Assembly (NCBI RefSeq): GCF_002434505.1
Contig: NZ_DJKE01000011.1
Coordinates: forward strand, 1 to 64,000
Direction: 5' to 3'
From: Brevundimonas sp. UBA6550
GTDB lineage: Bacteria > Pseudomonadota > Alphaproteobacteria > Caulobacterales > Caulobacteraceae
DNA length: 64,000 nucleotides
Part shown: positions 41,035 through 49,332 of the stretch, in pieces
Position numbering within the stretch: position 1 is the first letter of the stretch
How the letters are laid out: each line of letters opens with the position of its first letter
Notes under the pieces: model-generated
The model's database searches: none
What the model was told of the DNA's origin: nothing
Seen by the model: the letters and a program-made list of their open reading frames with translations, nothing else
Made by a program: the position numbers and the translations under genes

Positions 41035-43429
41035 AGGCCCGGTCGAGCCAGGCGTCGATCTCCCGATCGACGTCGATCAGATTGGCGGGGCTGAAGGCCC
41101 AGTGCCCCTCCCCCCAGTAGGTGACCAGACGCGCCGGCTTGCCCTGCCGGTGGAGCGCGGAGAACATCATCTCCGCCGCCGACATCGGCACGACGTCGCG
41201 ATCCGAGGTGATGAGCAGGACGGGATCGGCGAAGCGATCGGCCCGGTAGAAGGGGCTGGCGGCGCGATAGGCTTCCGGCGTCCGCCAGGGCGGCGCGCCG
41301 AACCCGCCCTGGCGCGTCTCCGCCCAGCCAGCGCGGTAGAGCAGGAAGAGGTTGTCGCTCAGCGCCGCCCGCTCCGTCCCCTGAAACTCGCCCCACATCA
41401 CCGCGGGCTCCGAAGGCCCCGCCCAGGAGACATAGGCGCGGTGCCGGCGCGTCGCGGAGGCGACCATCAGGGCCGCGTAGCCGCCGTAGCTGTGGCCGAC
41501 GACCGCCGTCCGGTCGACGGGCAGGCCCGGGACCGCGGCGGCGGCCGCATCCAGGGCGATATCGATGTTGCGCGCATAGGCCTCGGCCCGCTCCAGCGGC
41601 GGCGCATCGGGCATGGCCGCCCAGAGGACGGCGTAGCCGGCGCCGGGCGGCAGCAGGGGGTTGAGGCCTTGGAACAGAACGCCGGGCTCGTAGAGCCCGC
41701 TCGTGGCGCCGCTGTCCGGATAGGTCATCACGACCACGCCGCGGATTCGCTCGACCGGTCGATCGGTCGGAAGGAACAGCCGGCTGGAGGCCGGGCGGCC
41801 CAGCCGGTCGGGATGGGGCACATCCACGATCCGGGGAAAGGCGACCCGCGCCAGATCGGCGTTGGCGGTGGCGAGGATCCGCGCCTCGTGCGGGCCCTCG
41901 AGGCTCAGCCGCGTCACCCCGTCCCGCCGCCGCGTCACCACGCCCCAGTCCGCCGTCCCGGACATCCAGGCGGCGGTCCCGCCCTGTCCGGTCAGACGGC
42001 GTCGCGCGCCGTCGGCCTGGACGATCCACAGGCCGCCCGAGGGATCGAACACCGGGGCCCAATCCCGGGCGGGATAGGCGTTGAGCTGCTGGCGCTGCGG
42101 CGCATAGGGGTCGCGCGCCTCGCGCCGCGCGAAGACCTGGTCGTCCGGCGTCAGCCGCCGTCCCCCCTCCCCCAGCCTCAGCCGCCAGACCCCGCCGTCG
42201 GCGACCATCATCAGTCCGTCCGCGGCCACGCCTGCCAGGCTGGGGGTCGGATTCGGGACCCTGGCGCTCAGGGTCTCCACGCCGTCGGGACGGACGGCCT
42301 GCCAATCCCGCCGCGCCTGGCCCGGCCGTGCGGCGAAGACGACCGGAATCTCGCCCATCCAGGTCGCGCGGACCGCCGTCATGAGGTCGAACGCGTCCGG
42401 TCCGAGCGGATCCAGCCGCCCGCGCAGTTGCGGGGCGGCCGTGCGCGCGGCGGCGTCGACGAGCCAGAGATCGCCGTCCCGCCACGCGCCTGCGTCGGGG
42501 CGAGCCCACGCCAGCAGCCGGTCGGAGCCTGAGGCCCAGTCCAGCAGATTGGCCGCGACGTCCCGGTCCGCCCAAACGCGCCAGTCGGCGCCGGAGCGCA
42601 GATCGACCAGCCGCAGTCGGCTCCGCCAGGTCGGCGCGAGCTGCACCAGCGGGTCGTCGGCGGCCACGCCCTCGCCCCGTTCGACAAGCGCCAGATAGCG
42701 GCCCGACGGCGACGGGGCGAAGTCGTCGATCGGCCCGGCCGCCACGACCTCGGAGCGTCCGGTCGCCGGATCGACCCGACGCACCTCGACCCGGGGCCTC
42801 GGCGCGTCGGGGACGGCGATCCCGCCGCGGGTCTCCAGGGCGGTCGCGGACGCCTCGCCCCGGTCCCGCGCCGACCAGCGGGCGAGCGTGTCCTCGCGGG
42901 CGAAGGCGTCGTGGCGAAGCGACCAGGCCGAGGGGCGGTCCGGCCGGAGCGGCAGCAGCAGGCGGTCGTCGGCGGTCCAGGCCGGCCGCGCGCCTTCGAA
43001 GGACAGTTCGGGGCTGAGGCCGGTCCAACGGACGGCGACGTCGACCGTGTCGTAGACGCCGGCCTCCCAGCGGCCCGCGCGGAAGGCGAACAGCGACAGA
43101 TAGCGCCCGCTCGGGGACCAGTCGCCGAGCACCTGCCCCGTTGGGACGCTCCCGGGCAGCGGGCGAACGGGGCCGCCGGTCCGGTCGACCAGCCGGATCC
43201 GGCCCGTGGTCCAGTGGGCGCGGGCGCCGAGGTCGAACCGCGTCGCCGTCTCCCAAGGGCCAAAGGTCTCGAAGGCGAGGGTGCGGCCGTCCGGGGACAC
43301 AGCCGCCCGGCCGAGCGTCTCCATGCGGACCAGGTCATGAACGTCGAACGGGCGGGGCGCGGCCGCGAGCGGCGCCGCCCACAGCACGCAGGCGGCGGCC
43401 AGCAGGCCGCGCAGCAGATTGAGCAACAT
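40958..43429 (-). CDS. Lasso peptide isopeptidase-like S9 peptidase
   Basis: An 823-residue protein with a signal peptide (LLRGLLAAACVLWAAPLAAA) and the S9 prolyl-oligopeptidase layout: an N-terminal beta-propeller and a C-terminal hydrolase domain. The triad is Ser-647 (VVGHSYGGYA), Asp-745 (TSDRDVV) and His-776 (WGEGHWAF). Isopeptidases of this type open the macrolactam of the cluster's own lasso peptide. The location beside the receptor gene supports this over general peptide cleavage. Family proteins are nearer 700 residues; here the last ~25 residues lie in the overlap with the C gene and look non-conserved. Likely periplasmic. Confidence 0.85.
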   Translation of the reverse strand: MLLNLLRGLLAAACVLWAAPLAAAPRPFDVHDLVRMETLGRAAVSPDGRTLAFETFGPWETATRFDLGARAHWTTGRIRLVDRTGGPVRPLPGSVPTGQVLGDWSPSGRYLSLFAFRAGRWEAGVYDTVDVAVRWTGLSPELSFEGARPAWTADDRLLLPLRPDRPSAWSLRHDAFAREDTLARWSARDRGEASATALETRGGIAVPDAPRPRVEVRRVDPATGRSEVVAAGPIDDFAPSPSGRYLALVERGEGVAADDPLVQLAPTWRSRLRLVDLRSGADWRVWADRDVAANLLDWASGSDRLLAWARPDAGAWRDGDLWLVDAAARTAAPQLRGRLDPLGPDAFDLMTAVRATWMGEIPVVFAARPGQARRDWQAVRPDGVETLSARVPNPTPSLAGVAADGLMMVADGGVWRLRLGEGGRRLTPDDQVFARREARDPYAPQRQQLNAYPARDWAPVFDPSGGLWIVQADGARRRLTGQGGTAAWMSGTADWGVVTRRRDGVTRLSLEGPHEARILATANADLARVAFPRIVDVPHPDRLGRPASSRLFLPTDRPVERIRGVVVMTYPDSGATSGLYEPGVLFQGLNPLLPPGAGYAVLWAAMPDAPPLERAEAYARNIDIALDAAAAAVPGLPVDRTAVVGHSYGGYAALMVASATRRHRAYVSWAGPSEPAVMWGEFQGTERAALSDNLFLLYRAGWAETRQGGFGAPPWRTPEAYRAASPFYRADRFADPVLLITSDRDVVPMSAAEMMFSALHRQGKPARLVTYWGEGHWAFSPANLIDVDREIDAWLDRAFRTSTEDPRSASSRSATSSPSSPRP

Positions 43430-43435
43430 GGCTCC

Positions 43436-46381
43436 CTACCAGCGCTTGATCAGCTGCAGGGCGACGACGCGCCCGAAGACGTCCGCCTGGGCCGGATCGT
43501 AGCCGAAGCCGGTCGAGACGTCGTAGAAGGGCGGATCGGCGTCGAGAAGATTGCGGACGCTGAGCACGGCCGACAGGCCCTCCGCCCATCGGCTCGGGGT
43601 CCAGGCCAGCCGCGCGTCGACGGTGTTCCAGGCGTCGATGCGACGCCCCGAGGCGTCGCGATAATCCGCGACATGGTTCAGCGTCAGCCCCCCGCCGAGG
43701 TCGCCCCGGGACCAGTCGACGCCGACCCGGGCGCGCAGGTCCGTGGGATAGCCGGCGATCCCCACCAGGTTCTCGCGGGGCGCCGTCGGCGTGGTCTGGT
43801 TGAGATAGTCGAGCATATAGGAGGCCGAGGCGGTCAGCCGGAAACCGTGGTCGCGCCAGGACCAGGGATAGGCCGCCTCCGCGTCGAAGCCCCGGACCTG
43901 GACCGAGGCGGCGTTCACCCATCGGGCGTCCAGGATCAGGCGATAGGCTTCGGCCGGGAACAGCCCGCCGAGGGCGAAGCCCGGCGTGGTGATATAGGCC
44001 TGGATCCGGGCGCGGTCGGCGGGGTTGGCGGCCGGGTCCACCGCCGTGACGAAGGGGGCGAGCGACGGATCGGTCAGGACCCGCGACAGGCCTTCGCGGA
44101 CCGGCTGGGCGATCCGGTCCGAGAATTCCGTGTCGAAATAGCCGGCGCTCACCCGCAGCCCGCTGTCGCGCCGGTAGGTGAACCCCGCCGTGAAGGTCTT
44201 GGCGGTCTCCGGCTCGAGATCGCGATTGCCGCCCGTCAGATAGATGGACAGCAGTCGGGCGCCGCTGGCGGTCGGCACCAGGGTCGCGCCGGCGATGGAG
44301 TCGTCGAAGATCTGCGGCAGGGCCGGCGCCCGGAAGGACGTCCCGTAGCTGGCGCGCAGCGTCAGATCGGGCGTCGGCGCATAGATCAGGCCGACCTTGG
44401 GGTTCGCCGTGGAGCCGAAGTCGCTGTAGTCCTCGAGCCGTCCCGCGACCGAGACCTCCAGCCGCTGCAGGCCCGGACGGGCGTTGGCGTCGCCCACCAG
44501 CGGCAGGCGCGCCTCGCCGAAGACGGCGACGACGTCGCGGGCCTGTTCAGGCGCGACCCGGTCGCGCGGGACCGCGGTGGAGGTGAAGGTCCGGGCCCGT
44601 GTCGCGAAGCTTTCCCGACGCGCCTGGACGCCGAGGGCCAGACGCGCTTGGCCGCCCGGAAGGGTCAGCAGAGGCCCCTCGATCAGAAGATTGGCGGAGG
44701 TCGCCCGCCCCCGGTCGAGGTTGTCGACAGAACCGGAGGCGATGAAGTCGAGGACCGCGCGGGAATTGACTCCGCCGGCCGCAAACGGGTCGAAATAGCC
44801 GTCCCGGGCGGGCGAATAGGACGTGTCGGGATCGTCCGGGACATTGCCGAGCGCCTCGTCGAGCCGCGTCGTATTGAGCTGGCGGGGATAGTGGGTGGCG
44901 CCCCGCTCCTCGGCCAGGGCGGCATAGGCCTGCGCCGACCAGCCGCCGCCGAGGTCGTAATCCAGGCCAAGGGTCGTCCCCAGGCTGCGCGAGTCGCCCG
45001 TATAGGGGCTGGCGCCCAGGTCGTCGTAGAAGGAATAGGCCAGGGTGTGGCTCGACTGGCCGTTCGGCGACACGAAATGGGGATTGGCCGCGGTCACCTG
45101 GAAGATCGTCGCCACCGGCGTCGTGGCAAAGTCGAACCGCCGCGCGCTGAAACGGACATCCGCCGACAGCGACAGCCGCGCCCCGACATCCTGGACCAGC
45201 CGGCCGTAGAGGCCGTGCCGTTCCTGGCCCGGCGCCAGGTCGACGCCCTGGGACACGCTGTCCAGATTGGGCGCCCCCGCCGCGAAGTCCGCCGGGGTCT
45301 GGACCCGGCCGCTGGCGTTAGGCCGCAGTCCATAGCTGGGGACATAGGCGCCCAGGGCGGCGTCATAGGCGACGATATTGGCCGGCGCGGCGAAGATCGA
45401 CCGCCAGTCCGTGCCGCCGAAGGGCCGCAGGTCGCCGTCCCGCGAATAGGGGCGGTCGAACGAACTGAGCGGCCGGAGATGCTGGTATTCATAGGCCAGC
45501 AGCGCCGAGCCGCTCGACCAGGTGCGGCCGATCAGATGGGACGCCGTCAGGTCCTCGCCGCCGCCCTTGGCGGCCGAGGCCCGCAGCCGGGTCTCCTGGC
45601 CCTCGACGTTCCGGCGCAGGATGACGTTGACCACGCCCGCCACGGCGTCGGAGCCGTAGAGGGCCGAGGCGCCGTCCAGCAGGACGTCCACCCGCTCGAC
45701 GGCCGCCGACGGCACAGCCGACAGGTCTGCGAAATCCCCCCGATAGCCGCTCCCGGCCAGGCGTCGGCCGTTGACCAGCACCAGGGTCGCGTCGGGGCCG
45801 AGGCCGCGCAGATTGACCCCCGAGGCCACGGCGGTGTTGGAGCCGGCGTTGTCCACCCCGCCCAGCAGGGACGCCGGGGTCGCCGATCCGGCGTAGTTCT
45901 GCGGCAGGTCGGCGATGACCTCCGCCACCGTCGCGCGCCCGCTGCGGTCCAGCGCGCGACGGTCGAGGATATGGACGGGCGAGGCCAGTTCGCCCGACTG
46001 GCGCAGCAGGCTGCCGGTGACGACCACATCCTCGACGGCGGCCGGCGCGTCCGGCGTCTCGGCCCGCGTCGTCGCCCGGCGCAGGACGATCACGCCCGGC
46101 TGGGTCCGGGTCCAGATCAGGCCGGACCCGGAAAGCAGCCGATCCAGCGCCGCCGCCGTGGTCATCCGCCCCGAGACCCCCGCCGTCGTCCGACCGGCGA
46201 CGAGGTCGGTGGCGAACAGGATCTGGTGGTCCGACTGCAGGGCGAACGCCGCCAGGGCCGCCTCGAGCGGACCCGCGGCGATGGCGAAGGCCCGCGCCTC
46301 CTGGGCGGCGGCGATGGACGGCGCCAGGGCGACGACGGCGGCGACGGCGGCTCCTAAACCGAGACAGCGGTGCGGATTCAT
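43436..46381 (-). CDS. TonB-dependent receptor with STN signalling domain
   Basis: A 981-residue outer-membrane receptor. Signal peptide (1-26), STN domain at about 30-105 (FAIAAGPLEAALAAFALQSD), plug (VVVTGSLLR, then DRRALDRSGRATVAEVIADL, NLRGLGPDATLVLVNGRRL) and a 22-strand barrel ending in QLIKRW with the final aromatic. The STN domain contacts the FecR protein encoded next to it. Ligand binding is thus signalled to the ECF sigma factor. The probable ligand is the cluster's own lasso peptide. Six bases separate it from the isopeptidase. Confidence 0.92.
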   Translation of the reverse strand: MNPHRCLGLGAAVAAVVALAPSIAAAQEARAFAIAAGPLEAALAAFALQSDHQILFATDLVAGRTTAGVSGRMTTAAALDRLLSGSGLIWTRTQPGVIVLRRATTRAETPDAPAAVEDVVVTGSLLRQSGELASPVHILDRRALDRSGRATVAEVIADLPQNYAGSATPASLLGGVDNAGSNTAVASGVNLRGLGPDATLVLVNGRRLAGSGYRGDFADLSAVPSAAVERVDVLLDGASALYGSDAVAGVVNVILRRNVEGQETRLRASAAKGGGEDLTASHLIGRTWSSGSALLAYEYQHLRPLSSFDRPYSRDGDLRPFGGTDWRSIFAAPANIVAYDAALGAYVPSYGLRPNASGRVQTPADFAAGAPNLDSVSQGVDLAPGQERHGLYGRLVQDVGARLSLSADVRFSARRFDFATTPVATIFQVTAANPHFVSPNGQSSHTLAYSFYDDLGASPYTGDSRSLGTTLGLDYDLGGGWSAQAYAALAEERGATHYPRQLNTTRLDEALGNVPDDPDTSYSPARDGYFDPFAAGGVNSRAVLDFIASGSVDNLDRGRATSANLLIEGPLLTLPGGQARLALGVQARRESFATRARTFTSTAVPRDRVAPEQARDVVAVFGEARLPLVGDANARPGLQRLEVSVAGRLEDYSDFGSTANPKVGLIYAPTPDLTLRASYGTSFRAPALPQIFDDSIAGATLVPTASGARLLSIYLTGGNRDLEPETAKTFTAGFTYRRDSGLRVSAGYFDTEFSDRIAQPVREGLSRVLTDPSLAPFVTAVDPAANPADRARIQAYITTPGFALGGLFPAEAYRLILDARWVNAASVQVRGFDAEAAYPWSWRDHGFRLTASASYMLDYLNQTTPTAPRENLVGIAGYPTDLRARVGVDWSRGDLGGGLTLNHVADYRDASGRRIDAWNTVDARLAWTPSRWAEGLSAVLSVRNLLDADPPFYDVSTGFGYDPAQADVFGRVVALQLIKRW

Positions 46382-46453
46382 GATGACTTCCCCGACGACG
46401 CGATGGTGCGTCGGACCAAGGACGGCTCAGACCCGGCGTCCCCCTAGCGGGCG

Positions 46454-47437
46454 TCAGGAATTTTTCGTCCGCCGCGGGACGAGTTTGACGGCGCCCCCCG
46501 GCTGCGGCTGCGCCTCCAGGGCGAAAACCTCCGACGCGGCGGAGACGAAGGCGCCCCGGTCGCCGACGCGAAAGGCCCCGCTGATCGGCGTGCCGGCGAC
46601 GCTCGGCGCGTCTAGGATCACCTTGTCGGTCAGATAGCGGTTCACCTCGGCCACGGCCTCGCCCAGCGGCGCGCCGGAAAACACCAGCCGGCCCTCGGCC
46701 CAGCTGGTCGCCACGGCGGCGTCGACGGAACGGGCCTGGGCGCCCTGCGGCGTGACGGTCGCGGCCTGGCTGGGCGCCAGGACGGTCTGGCCGCCGCGCG
46801 GATCGTCCACCCGCACCCGCCCCTGGACCAGCACCACCCGGACATCAGCCCCGGCGCGGCGCACGTCGAACACCGTCCCCAGGGCCGTCACCGTGGTGGC
46901 GTCCGCCGACACCACGAAGGGCCGGCTGGCGTCGTGGGCGACCTCGAACAGGGCCTGGCCCTGCAACAGGTCGATGCGCCGGGCGCCGTCGGACAATCGG
47001 ACCCGGATGCGGCTGTCGGTGTCCAGGCGGATGGCGGAGCCGTCGGCCAGCTGGACCGTGCGCTGCTCGCCGACCGCCGTCGCATAGACCGGCGGCCGGC
47101 TCAGCGCCCACCAGACGCCGATCCCCGCGCCCGCCACCAGGACGGCGAGGACCGCGCCGAAGACCGGCCGTCCGAACGGCGCCCGAGCCGACGCCCGCCC
47201 CGCCCCGGGCTTGCCGATCGCCGCCGTCAGGGCTTCGATCTCGGGATCGCCGCGCAGCCGGCCCATCCGCTCCCAATGGCCCTCGATCCGCTTGTAGGCG
47301 GCGGCGTTCTCGGGCGCCGCCCGCCAGGCGAAGAAGGCGTGGATGGTCTCGGTGGGCACGGAGGTGGAGCCCAGGCGCGCGAACCACTCCGCCGCTTCGC
47401 GGTCGGCCGTGGCGGCCGGTTTCTGACTCGCGCTCAT
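46454..47437 (-). CDS. FecR-family anti-sigma/sigma regulator
   Basis: A 327-residue inner-membrane protein. N-terminal cytoplasmic domain (REAAEWFARLGS, FFAWRAAPENAAAYKRIEGH), one membrane helix at about 104-126, then the periplasmic FecR domain (LADGSAIRLDTDSRIRVRLS) and a C-terminal segment (YLTDKVILDAPSVAGTPISG) that contacts the STN domain. It keeps the neighbouring sigma factor inactive until the receptor binds ligand. Starts 16 bases after the sigma gene with GGAGAGGG upstream. Confidence 0.9.
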   Translation of the reverse strand: MSASQKPAATADREAAEWFARLGSTSVPTETIHAFFAWRAAPENAAAYKRIEGHWERMGRLRGDPEIEALTAAIGKPGAGRASARAPFGRPVFGAVLAVLVAGAGIGVWWALSRPPVYATAVGEQRTVQLADGSAIRLDTDSRIRVRLSDGARRIDLLQGQALFEVAHDASRPFVVSADATTVTALGTVFDVRRAGADVRVVLVQGRVRVDDPRGGQTVLAPSQAATVTPQGAQARSVDAAVATSWAEGRLVFSGAPLGEAVAEVNRYLTDKVILDAPSVAGTPISGAFRVGDRGAFVSAASEVFALEAQPQPGGAVKLVPRRTKNS

Positions 47438-47453
47438 CGCGGGCCCTCTCCGA

Positions 47454-47966
47454 TCAGCGGCGCAGATGGACGTCGCAGTGTTTCAGGGCTCGCGCCATGC
47501 GCCACTCGACGGTTTTGACCGCAATCCCCAGTCGTGACGCGATCTGCGCGTGAGTCAAACCCTCAAAGCGAGAAAGCAGGAACACGTCGCGGTCCTTTTC
47601 CGGCATCACCTGGAGGATCTGCTTCAGCAGCAGGGTCTCGTGCGGACTGTCGAGCGCCTCGACCGCCGGGCGCGCCGTCTGCTGATAGCGGCGGCGGACG
47701 CCTTCGCGCGCGAGACCGTCGAGGGCGAGGTTGGAGGCGATGCGGAGGAGAAGGGATTTGGGCGAGCGGATGCCGCGCGTCTGATAGGGCGCTATGCGGA
47801 GATAGGCTTCTTGGACGAGATCGTCAGCGACGTCCGCGCCGAAGCGGACGCGGAGGCGCGCGCGCAGCCAGTCGGCGTAGCGACGGTAGTAGACAGCGAG
47901 GTGTAGAACCTCAGCCTCTAATGCATTTGTTGACGACCGATCCACCGCACGCAGCTCAGTTGACAC
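47454..47966 (-). CDS. ECF RNA polymerase sigma factor, FecI-like
   Basis: A 170-residue sigma factor with region 2 (DLVQEAYLRIAPYQTRGIRS) and region 4 (MPEKDRDVFLLSRFEGLTHA, QIASRLGIAVKTVEWRMARA). With FecR and the TonB receptor it forms a cell-surface signalling line, here expected to raise receptor and isopeptidase expression when the lasso peptide is present. The start is GTG 47966; no strong ribosome site is visible, so a start at residue 8 (GTG) is possible. It is the first gene of a four-gene operon. Confidence 0.9.
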   Translation of the reverse strand: MSTELRAVDRSSTNALEAEVLHLAVYYRRYADWLRARLRVRFGADVADDLVQEAYLRIAPYQTRGIRSPKSLLLRIASNLALDGLAREGVRRRYQQTARPAVEALDSPHETLLLKQILQVMPEKDRDVFLLSRFEGLTHAQIASRLGIAVKTVEWRMARALKHCDVHLRR

Positions 47967-47980
47967 GCCTGGAGGTCATT

Positions 47981-48001
47981 ATGACACGATTGGGGGACAG
48001 C
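47981..48001 (+). promoter_or_regulatory. Candidate Xre operator, copy 1
   Basis: ATGACACG-ATTGGGGGACAGC ends 31 bases before the first Xre start. A copy with 17 of 21 identical bases sits at the same distance before the second Xre gene. A third TGACACG, inside TTGACACG at 47960, adds a half-site and offers a -35-like TTGACA. Confidence 0.55.
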
Positions 48002-48032
48002 TAAAAGTGGCGTTAGCCCATCATTTGCTTGG

Positions 48033-48254
48033 ATGGATCTCGTCGCACTTCTGGGCAGAAACATTCGCAGACTCAGGTCTGCGGAAAACCTCACTCAGGA
48101 GGAAGTCGCATTCCGTGCGGGAATGAAGCGAAGCTACCTCAGTGATCTAGAGCACGGAAAGAGGAACCCTTCAGTCCGCGCGTTGGGCAGGCTCGCGTCC
48201 GCGCTTAGAGTCGACCCACGCGCCCTCCTCATCCCCGACAGTAGATCAAAATGA
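48033..48254 (+). CDS. Small Xre HTH regulator (tandem copy 1)
   Basis: A 73-residue protein consisting almost only of an HTH: LGRNIRRLRSAENLTQEEVA, FRAGMKRSYLSDLEHGKRNP, SVRALGRLASALRVD. It resembles phage- and restriction-type C proteins. It is closely related to the next gene (over half identical). Divergent from the ECF sigma gene and adjacent to the defence-like island, it may be the island's own controller. Confidence 0.85.
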   Translation: MDLVALLGRNIRRLRSAENLTQEEVAFRAGMKRSYLSDLEHGKRNPSVRALGRLASALRVDPRALLIPDSRSK

Positions 48255-48271
48255 CACGGTTAGAGGGCAGC
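48251..48271 (+). promoter_or_regulatory. Candidate Xre operator, copy 2
   Basis: ATGACACG-GTTAGAGGGCAGC overlaps the stop of the first Xre gene and ends 32 bases before the second. The four differences from copy 1 are all A/G changes. Confidence 0.55.
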
Positions 48272-48303
48272 CAACCTGCCGCACTGACGGTCTGTTGTTG
48301 GGC

Positions 48304-48507
48304 ATGGACGTGGTCGCCCAACTCGGCAAAAACGTACGCAGGCTCAGAACAGACGCTGGCCTCTCTCAAGAGGAGTTGGCGTTTCGCGCTCAAATGAAGC
48401 GAGGCTATCTAAGCGACCTTGAGCGAGGCACCCGCAATCCCAGTGTTCGGGCGCTTGGACGGATTGCCGAGGCCTTAGCCGTTCCGCCAAGCCGGTTGTT
48501 AGAATAG
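48304..48507 (+). CDS. Small Xre HTH regulator (tandem copy 2)
   Basis: A 67-residue HTH protein: LGKNVRRLRTDAGLSQEELA, FRAQMKRGYLSDLERGTRNP, SVRALGRIAEALAVP. The duplicate includes the upstream motif, so a segment of about 270 bases was duplicated and has diverged since. ATG 48304 is used; TTG 48295 is possible. Confidence 0.85.
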   Translation: MDVVAQLGKNVRRLRTDAGLSQEELAFRAQMKRGYLSDLERGTRNPSVRALGRIAEALAVPPSRLLE

Positions 48508-48672
48508 CCGATCCTCAGAGCAGATGCGCTTGGGTCCGAGGTCGGTGAGGCATAGTCATTCGCCTATGTCTCAAACGCGCCAAAGGCGGTCGTCCACCGG
48601 CGGCCGTAAACACGACATTCAGCACGCGATCAAAATACTTGTTGGGACGGCGGGCTTAGACTGCGGCCGATC

Positions 48673-49332
48673 TCATAGACGCCCACCGGAGATCAGGACT
48701 CGGCGTGACCGAAGTCGGACCGCTGTCGACCGGGCCCCGTCCTCGCCCCATTGCGAAGCGCCGTCTGGACCCGGTCGATCAGCTCGGCCGGCTTGTAAGG
48801 CTTCGGGCCTTTCGTTTACATCCTCAGGCTCCAAGCTCCCGATATCTGCCCGTAAGCTCTTCACTCCCGCAGCGCTGTCGGGAAAGGCCCGGACCACGGC
48901 CTCCAGATCGCTGAACAGCAGGGCTTCGTATTCATGCAACTGCAAGCGCGCGTAGAGCCGCCCTCCCGCCTCAGCGGCGAGGTCGGTCTCCATCGCACGT
49001 TCAAGAGCAGCGACACGGGCGACCGGCGGCTGCGCCGGAGCCGCCGCCAGCCCTGGATAGTCATCAGGTATGGCGTAGAGGTCAAAAAGGGTCGTGAACA
49101 ACGTCCGGGGCCCTCCTTGTTCCAGTATGACGGCGCGCATGAAGCGGCGCGCGACGGCGTAGCTGTTCCACCCGCCTTTGAAGCGACGCGCGGTGGCACC
49201 AGCCTTGTTGGGAAGCAGCAGAGGACGCACATCATGCACGCCCAGCGCCCTGAGATGAGGCTCCAGAACGATGTTGCAGAAAGTCTCTTCGGTCTGCCCC
49301 TCGCAGAAGACCAGCAGGCGATCGACCGGCAC
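48673..49332 (-). CDS. DUF4276 family protein with replaced C-terminus
   Basis: Residues 1-176 follow DUF4276: CEGQTEETF at 10-18, LFDLYAIPDDYPG near 82-94 and LQLHEYEALLFSDLE at 130-144, ending with PEDVNERPE where the family has INDGPET. The remaining 43 residues have no similarity, because the frame passes into a receiver remnant. The fold is Toprim-like, and the family regularly pairs with AAA ATPases in defence loci. It starts with GTG 49332, sharing its G with the ATPase stop (TAGTG). The truncation probably removes the C-terminal PSK and HF motifs, so activity is doubtful. Confidence 0.75.
   Translation of the reverse strand: MPVDRLLVFCEGQTEETFCNIVLEPHLRALGVHDVRPLLLPNKAGATARRFKGGWNSYAVARRFMRAVILEQGGPRTLFTTLFDLYAIPDDYPGLAAAPAQPPVARVAALERAMETDLAAEAGGRLYARLQLHEYEALLFSDLEAVVRAFPDSAAGVKSLRADIGSLEPEDVNERPEALQAGRADRPGPDGASQWGEDGARSTAVRLRSRRVLISGGRL
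48693..48806 (-). pseudogene. C-terminal remnant of a response-regulator receiver
   Basis: In the frame shifted from the DUF4276 gene, the minus strand reads PKPYKPAELIDRVQTALRNG and stops 17 codons later. KPYKPAEL.DRV is the beta-5/alpha-5 end of a receiver domain, with the conserved Lys-Pro. Nothing receiver-like precedes it, so a recombination joined it to DUF4276 here. Confidence 0.65.

Noticed and set aside
42911..46357. 1148-codon plus-strand frame opposite the TonB receptor
   Set aside because: Very long but of shadow composition; the opposite strand encodes the whole receptor with signal, STN, plug and barrel.
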